Shown here in pieces: positions 56,977 through 64,000 of a DNA stretch of 64,000 bases. Source of the stretch: Colocasia esculenta (taxonomy: Eukaryota; Streptophyta; Magnoliopsida; Alismatales; Araceae); assembly GCA_014218235.1 (NCBI GenBank), contig CM024763.1:82074244-82138243 (forward strand), written 5' to 3'. Position 1 is the first letter of the stretch. Every line of letters begins with the position of its first letter. Below the pieces are notes generated by a model. It saw only the letters and a program-made list of their open reading frames with translations. It was not told where the DNA came from and did not search any database. The position numbers and the translations under genes were made by a program.

Positions 56977-57000
56977 GTCTTTGCTCCAGGCAATTGTTTC

Positions 57001-57864
57001 TCAGACAGTAATGTTGACGGGAAGTGACTGTAATTGTTGAAGAATTTTGTCGCCAGCTTCGGAGCGTATCTGGTCCAAGTGGGAGGATTCCCTTGATGAG
57101 GACCCAGAAGGCTCTTTTGATTTGACGGGCTTCTTTTGAGAGATAGGAGCCAATAGCTTCTCATTAGGAAGAGGAGGAACATTGTCTGGCTCATTTGATG
57201 AAGCATATGGACTTAAATTTTTATCTTCAGACTGGGAAACCTTGTCGGGCAGTCCCCCTTCTTCATCTGAAGGATCAAATATATAAGAATCCGCCCGGAT
57301 TTGAGGTTCGGGCAGGGGCTTTGCTTCTTCGCCATGAAAGAGTATGATCTTATCTGGCTGCTTAGTAGTGGAAGATGCCGCCTTTTGATGCCTACCACGA
57401 CTCTTCTTAGTATGACGATTTGAATTGCCTGGAGGTCGACGCTGGTATACAAGCGTCGTTGGTTTATCTCCCGCTTGCGCAGTAGTATTGCTTGTGGGAG
57501 TTTGTAGTTCCTTTGGAGGAGGAATGAACACCATGTAACAATGGAAGGAGCTGAACATAGAGTCCAACTGTTCCATGGTGATTTCTTCATCTCCATTGAA
57601 GAGACTCAGATTCGGCGAAGGAGGGAGGTCACCTTCTTGGAGTGCTTCATGTTGAACTTGCAATAACCAGTTCCGGAGCCGCCTTTTTCGCTCGATTTCT
57701 TCCCAAGGGATATATTGGTCGAGCGTTGGTTTATTAGAGGGCTCGGAGACTTCATATTCTTCCAGCTCATTAATCAACAGCTGGAGTCTTTGGACAGCCG
57801 TCAGCTGTTGAGGAGCTTCTGCTGCCATAGCATCCTCCATTTGTTTTTTTTTTTTTTTTTTCAT
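57001..57864 (-). pseudogene. Element C gag, C-terminal region
   Basis: Minus strand. Reads LINELEEYEVSEPSNKPTLD, YIPWEEIERKRRLRNWLLQV, FSSFHCYMVFIPPPKELQ and IRADSYIFDPSDEEGGL, matching 10690-11474 of element A. It begins next to a 20-T run (57842-57861) which probably causes the frame break with the preceding gag part. Confidence 0.82.
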
Positions 57865-57958
57865 TTCTTTTTCTATTTTTCTCTCTATTCTTCATTTGTA
57901 GAGCTTCTAGTGAATTCATCACTTCTTGCTCTGAAGATGGCTCAGAATATTTCTTTTG

Positions 57959-60649
57959 CTAGGGTGACCCTTGGCGATAGATTTGCCGGTCTCCTAGAAT
58001 TTCTTGACTTTCGAGGGCCAACAGTGACCCATTCAGCTTCCGAGGTTGTGCCTGAAAAGTTGAGTTGATTGCTTCTTCAACAATTTCAGGAGGGAGTTGG
58101 TAGTAATCGTCTACGAACTCCTCAGCTTGCTGCGAGATTGGTTTCGCGGCGGCATTTTCTGATATTCCGTTTCTATATTGAAACAGGCCAACTCTGAATT
58201 GCTCAACATCAGCCTTGCTTCTATGCCGTCCATAGCCCAACTGGCGATGATAATATTCACATAGATCTTGATATTGTGCTTGGAACTGTGGACTTGGATC
58301 ATATATTTGTGGTGAGGGGGTCAGGAAATTTCCCTCCTGATCAATTATTCCCTCGCGGATCTTTGTTTCGATCCAATCATGGAGATCTGGGCAATCTTTG
58401 GTAGAGTGTATGACTCTGGCATGATATTCACAGTAGAGATGTGACTCTCTTTCTTTTTCGGAGATATAAGGCTCAGGATCAAATACTTTTATCAACCCTC
58501 TGATCTTAAGCTGATTGAATATGGCTTGAGTATCTTTTAGATCAAATGAGCGTCGATGTAGAGGATGCCAATCATCATACCATCGGCTGGATAGATATGG
58601 ATGCGGCATAGGCGGTTGTCCCTCCGGTTCAAGAACCCCAGAGGATGATGCATTGATGACATTGACCGAATAAGGTCCAGGATTGTATGGCTCATTTGAT
58701 GGTGGCTGAATATGAGGTTGTGGGGGATTGACCAGAAAATTACCCATATTGATGAGTCCTTGCTGGATCAGCTCTTCCACTTCATGCTTGAAATTTGGAC
58801 AATCTTCAATGACGTGTCCCAGGAGCTGATGATATGGGCAATAGTTGGGTCTCAACTCTTCTGGGACCAGATAATCCATATATCCTGATCGCAGGCATAG
58901 CCGGAAAAGAGACAATGTATGCTGGCGACGGAAGGAATATAACCTTGCCGGCTCGACAGGATTTAAAGGATCTTCAAGGAACCACCCGATTGGGTCTTGA
59001 AATGGCGGCATAGGGGGCAGCTCCGGATATGCAGGTGGATAAATATAAGCAGGTTGGAAGGTGTGGGATTCTTGAATAGGCACATCCTGACGCCTCTCCA
59101 TGCTTTGCATGATTTGGCGCAGCTCTTGTTGGCTTTGTTGTAATTGTTCGAGCTGCCTTTGTACTCTTTGTATTGTTTTCCTTGTACCGCGATGCCTAGA
59201 TCTCGGCGGAGAATGAGCTCCAGAAGTATCTTGAGGTGGGTTACATGAAGACCCAACCTCAGGATTCCTTGAGCTTGTGGCGGGTTCCGCCGTATGTATA
59301 ACATTGACAGATTGTTCTGGCCAATCCGAAGTATGAGGCTGTGGAGGATCAACCAGACCATTTTGCATAGATATACGGCCTTCTTGGATTACCTTTTGAG
59401 CCTCGTTCTTGAAGACAAAGCAATCTTCAATTGAATGCCCCACCATACGGTGATACGGGCAATAATTGGGTTGATTGATCTTGCCTATATCTGCCGGCTT
59501 CTTTGGTGTTGGCAGTGATATTAATTGATTATCAAGGCAGAGATCGAAGAGTTTTCTGGTATGCTCTTTTCTGAAAGAATAAGGAGCCTTCATACGCTCG
59601 GCCAATGTAGGCGGAGGTATCTTTGGTTCCGGTTTCTTTCTTGAGGTAGTGGGGATTACTGCCCCCTTTGTTTCATCACTGGGCAAGAAGTCGATAGTAT
59701 TGACTTCTTTTGCAGGCGAATTGCGCTCTTTAGGGAGTTTACCCTTTTGAGCTGTATGAGTTGATTGCTCGGCTAAGAAGCCTTCGATTTCTGCCACAGC
59801 AATATTCAACTGGTCAAAGCTTCTGATATTTGCAGCCAAGAGTCTCTCTTTAATTGTTATGATGAGGCCTCTGCGGCAGATAATTACTGCATCTTGCTGG
59901 ATGGGAGGATTGTCGCATTGCATGCTAAACTCCCTCCACCTTTGGATGAAGTCTATTGCCGACTCCCCTTTCTTTTGTTTGAGGGAGCATAACTCAGCAA
60001 GAGAGACCTTCCTTTCTGCCGTTTGAAAACGATCATAGAATTTTGATTGCATATCAGCCCAGTCGAGAACTGAGCCAACCTTGAGCTTTGCATACCATTG
60101 GAATGCGACCCCTGTTAAAGATGTTGCAAAATATCTGAGGAGATATGATTCCTCAGATGCAAGATCGCCCATGGCAATTATATAATGTGCCACATGCTCC
60201 CGAGGTGTCCCATGCCCATCATATTTAGGCAACTTTGGGACTTTGGGACATGATTCTGGCAGCTTCTTGAGTTGATGATGTATAGGGAACGGGACAGAAT
60301 ATAAACCCGTAGCCTGAATACCCTCGCCCTGCTGGGCGAACATATCTTCAACCATCTTCTTTATTTCATGCCTTTGAATTTGCAAGGCTTCTGTTTGAGG
60401 AGGCATGATATTAGATGGGTCATTGATATCCGGACCCGTAGCTTGAGGAAGAAGACCAGTTGAAGAAATTGCTGGATTGTGTAATGAGATAAATCCATCC
60501 GGATGCTGGCTTTGTTGTTGATGTTGAGCAGCAACCGGTTCTATGGATGGCCGATGGCTTGAAGTTGCCAATCGTCTCATCTCATTGACAAGTGAGGTCA
60601 TTTCAGACCGCCACTGTTGCATGACTTCATATTTGTCGTCATCCGCCAT
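57959..60649 (-). pseudogene. Element C gag, capsid and three knuckles
   Basis: 896 open codons on the minus strand. Capsid: LLRYFATSLTGVAFQWYAKL, QSKFYDRFQTAERKVSL. Knuckles: NYCPYHRMVGHSIEDC, NYCPYHQLLGHVIEDC and LYCEYHARVIHSTKDC. This is the longest intact frame of element C. The end diverges after SQEILGDRQ through a frameshift, beyond which the C-terminal part is at 57864. Confidence 0.88.
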
Positions 60650-61911
60650 TGCGTGGAAATTTTCTTTTTCGGCAAGTTGATGACGGGATGACTGCCAGAG
60701 GTAGAGGGTCCACCTTCTTCAAGTTGAATATTTGTTTCGTCAAGGAGGGAATTTGAGTACCCTCATGTTGGATATCAGTTGGAAGAGAAGCTTGATTAGA
60801 GGGCCAATTGCCCGCCAGGTTGGTGAGTTCTTCTGACGAACTGTCTGATATTAGGATGGACATCTTCTGTGGGAATACTGGGGGTGGCTTCCGCAATATG
60901 CTCTGCAAGTTCGCCAACTTCCCTTCCAGTAGTATAACATGAGAAGATTATAAGCTTGGGTGTTTCCCGAGCTGCCCAAGTAACACGTCGTCTTTTTGAC
61001 GGACGAGCACTGGTGCTGGGACTTGCCCTTGGCTTACAAAATTCTGGGATCCACGATATACGGTCGAAGACCGACACTCGAGGATTGGTTTGTTGAGTTG
61101 GAATTTCTTCGACCACCCGCGTATTCTCCGGGCCTTGAGGATTGTAGTTTGGCTTTCTGTATATGCCTTTTCTTTTCCATCCTCTGGAGTATTCAAACCC
61201 AGTATCTTGGAGAGGATCATCTTGATATTCTTCTTTCTCCAAACCATCTTGGATGCATTTATTTGATCTTCAAACTTCTGAGCTTCCTTTTTGGGAACCC
61301 AGATTTTTTCAACTTGGTAAAACGCCGCGTCTTTTGCTTGACACCGGCTCTTACTGTGGAATCTTCATGTTTTCCTCGGAACCACCGTAGAGCTGAGAAG
61401 CGGTTCGAGGTTGGAATATTTGGAATATACCTATCACGAGGAGTGGTAGGTGGAGTACCATCAAGGCGCACTCGCACATTTCCGACCATAACGGACTTGC
61501 CAGATCTGGAGATGGCGGCGGGCGGCCTCCTGTTCTTGTGGCGTTTATTTTGCCCCCGCTGTGAGGAGACAGGAGCCACAATGGTAGAAGAGATCATATG
61601 GACCGAATAGGTCCGAGCTTGAATTGAATGGGGTTTGCCCCCTTTGACAGCAACATTCTTCACAGGCATTTGGTGCCTGTCTTGACAGTAGCGGAACGAG
61701 CCTTGACACGTCCATTGTTGTTGGAATTTTTTCTTTGTTGATTTGTGGGAGGAAGATATTTGAGCAGCTTCCTCCTGTTGATGGGCCGAACCACTCCCAG
61801 AAAGAAAGGGGATCCGACGACTGCAGGGAAATCTCCGAATATGATCGGAGTCGCCAGGTAACCGAACCTGGCATGGTTGTTGACGACTAGCGGTCCATAA
61901 GTGACGGCCAT
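60650..61911 (-). pseudogene. Element C gag leader domain and linker
   Basis: Starts MAVTYGPLVVNNHARFGYL at 61911, then FGDFPAVVGSPFFLGVV. The text then passes through at least four frames: ARTYSVHMISS and RDRYIPNIPTSNRF, ENTRVVEEIPTQQTNPRVSVF, SKRRRVTWAA, ELTNLAGNWPSN. These line up with the element A leader. The many frame changes in 1.2 kb contrast with the intact gag next to it. Confidence 0.75.
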
Positions 61912-62026
61912 CTTCAACAGTTTGAGATTTGTTTCTTTTTAAGTACCTTCAAAAGGAAATAGCAGTATCAGGATTTTCATAAACAGCATATAAGTCTCAT
62001 CCTTTTACTATGAATGGTGAGAAGAG

Positions 62027-62044
62027 GTCCCACCGGGCGTGCCA
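62027..62044 (-). promoter_or_regulatory. Primer-binding site of element C
   Basis: Plus-strand GTCCCACCGGGCGTGCCA, then GC, then the LTR. Identical to the site of element A. Confidence 0.8.
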
Positions 62045-62046
62045 GC

Positions 62047-64000
62047 TGTTGACACGGGGGAGAAATTTTCGTTCCTTTTCTTTCACACTCGGTTTTGTTC
62101 ATTCGTTTTATTTGGTGCATGTATTCATTTATTTCCAATATTTTATATTTTTGATATTTGTGGGGCGTGCCAGCCTGTCTAACAGAGAGAAAAAGAGTCC
62201 GCGCAATGCGGAAGAAGAATTTTGGTGTCCGGGAATGGACGATTGTGTCCGTGAACGGACGGTATGGTGTCCGTGAACGACGTTAGTGTCCGCGAACGGG
62301 GTTGTGTCCTCGCGAACGGACGGGTGTGTCCGCGAACGGACGGGTGCGCCGTTTTTTATCTGAACCTCTTGAGTCCCATGTCTATTCTCATCAGGTGATT
62401 AGGGTAGCATGTGCTGGACCTCTGTCTCCATCGACCGGAATCGATGTTACATTTACATCGAGTTAGGACACTTGGTATATTTAACACCAGTTCTAACCCG
62501 AATACCATTTCATAGTAAAGGACGAGAAAAATACGTGTGTTCTTTGAAAATCCTGATCATGACATGTTTTTTTTTTCCTTTCTTTGATTATTCTTGAAAT
62601 GACCGCCTTTTAGGAGTCCAAAATTTGATTTCTTTTGAAAGGGGAGCGGGTATATACCCGTGGACCGATTTGAGGTCTTTCTCTCTTTTTTTTTTTGTAA
62701 AAGGTTTGATTAGACATTTTATTTGGGAAAACATGAGGATTATATTATGAACGGTATATACCCGTGGATTTTGATTCTGAACTTGGGGGTGTTATGACCC
62801 AGAGCAACACTTCCGTATTAGAAGGGTGATTGTGCAAATTTTTATATGAGGTTCTTTTACATGCCATTCTGAGCAGAGTCCGAGGTTGGGGTAGAGTTCT
62901 TTTCTCCTCATTTCTCGCTCATGTGCGGTACAATTTCCGGAGAGCATATGGATGTATCTCCATGGAAGTCCTTGTCATGTTTGATTTTGTCCAAAGTCCA
63001 TTTCCACTGGTATGGTTCTCGTGGAGGTGCATATGTGCTCCCATTTGGAGTGTCTGAGCGCAGTTCTTGTCTTATCCTCCTTTTTTTTTGGATGTGTGTA
63101 TATTATCACAATCCTTTTTTTCTTTGAATATATGAGTATATCTTGGCAAGTCCTTGTTTAGGCAGAGTATCCTTGTAATGGCGTATTTATATGAGCGTAT
63201 GCTTATGTCCATATGTTCTCGGGGAAGCTTTGCCCGGAGAGATTTTACCTCGAAGAGATATATGTGTATAAACACAATTTGCACTTTGTGATAATTCTCA
63301 AACGGTATCTCCATTTGAGCAGAGTATCCGATAGGAAGGAGCCCCCGTATGAACGGAGTCCTTTTTGAGAACATATACACATGGGGCATATTGTGATTAT
63401 ATAGATATGTTCTCGGCGGAGTCTCTATTTGGGCAGAGGTTCCACTAACAACACATTTACATAAACATAAAGTTCGTGATTATACGAATATGAATTCGGA
63501 GGGAACTTTGTCCGGGCAAGATTCCCCCTAAGAGACATATGCGTATAAGCACAAATTCGTGATTTTGGATATGTTCTTAGGGGAGTCTCCATTTGGGCAG
63601 AGTTTCCCCTAAGGAACATATACATAAGAACATAAATTTGTGAATATACGAATATGTTCTTGGACAGACCTCCGCTGGGCAGAGTTTCCTCTAAGACATA
63701 TACATATAACACGAGTTTGTATTTACATGGATACGTCCCCTGAGAGAGATTTTTGCCTGGGCGAGATTCTCCTTAAGGAACATATTTGTATAATTACAAA
63801 TTTGTAATCTTTATATATGTGTTCTTGGACGGAATCTCCACTTGGGCAGAGTTTCGTCTTAAGACACATATATATAAGAACACAAATTTGCGAATATACG
63901 AATATGTCCTTGGGCAGAACCTCCGCTTGGGCAGAGTCTCCTCAAGAAACATATACATATAGCACAAAATCCACCATCCCAGAGACTTGCTCGATGGGCG
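62047..64000 (-). repeat. Element C 5' LTR, cut by the window end
   Basis: Same start as 37775 and alignable with it to the end of the window. It covers U5, the minisatellite (62236-62350) and 85-bp units (about 62850-63990). By the length of the other copy about 1.4 kb lies outside. Compared with the left LTR it has many single-base losses. Confidence 0.9.

Overview
This window is plant nuclear DNA. The only host gene is part of an organellar-type isoleucyl-tRNA synthetase (OVA2-like) on the + strand. Five exons are visible (205-375, 25057-25287, 26026-26312, 26420-26556, 28433-28577). They cover the CP1 editing domain and the return into the catalytic domain. Splice phases agree across all introns. 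The first full intron is 24.7 kb and the last runs off the window after more than 35 kb. Almost everything else is transposable elements nested in these two introns, as expected of a flowering plant with a repeat-rich genome and giant introns. The species cannot be named from this.

Intron 1 (376-25056) holds a 5'-truncated L1 LINE on the - strand (2027-4119 and 23310-23467; 15-bp target duplication). A full-length LTR retrotransposon, element A (+, 4120-23304, target duplication AATGT), is inserted in it. A 485-bp solo LTR lies at 23589-24073. The 26557-28432 intron holds an RTE-type LINE tail, a foldback and a short tandem duplication. The last intron holds a solo LTR of the element A type (28725-30259, -), a Tourist-like MITE (30311-30799), and element B (-, gag only, truncated). 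Element C (-, 37775 to beyond 64000) appears inserted in B's LTR. A solo LTR, element D (+, 41995-44963), is inserted in C. A second copy of the 485-bp solo LTR lies in B's gag.

A, B and C are Ty3/gypsy elements of Tat type. A and C carry two RNase H domains (Ty3 type plus the plant/archaeal-like type). Their gag proteins have three C-H-H-C knuckles, and all three elements start with a conserved leader domain of unknown function. A and C carry a second gene on the opposite strand between pol and the 3' LTR. In C it begins with a plant mobile domain (PMD) protein and has spliceosomal introns whose positions match those in A. Introns on that strand are invisible to splicing of the sense genomic RNA, so they can persist through retrotransposition.

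The least expected structure lies between pol and this antisense gene. In the element-sense strand it is three consecutive stem-loops, each with an A-rich 5' bulge and a short inner stem capped by a GNRA tetraloop (GAAA, GAAA, then GGAA or GAGA). Compensatory changes occur between A and C. A second array of about 10 imperfect hairpins precedes it in C. The LTRs contain palindrome arrays flanked in A and C by oppositely directed TATA boxes, and a U5 copy of the primer-binding motif that varies in concert with the real one. All retroelement ORFs are broken to some degree. Several breaks, including those in host exons, are single-base deletions in short runs and may be sequence errors.
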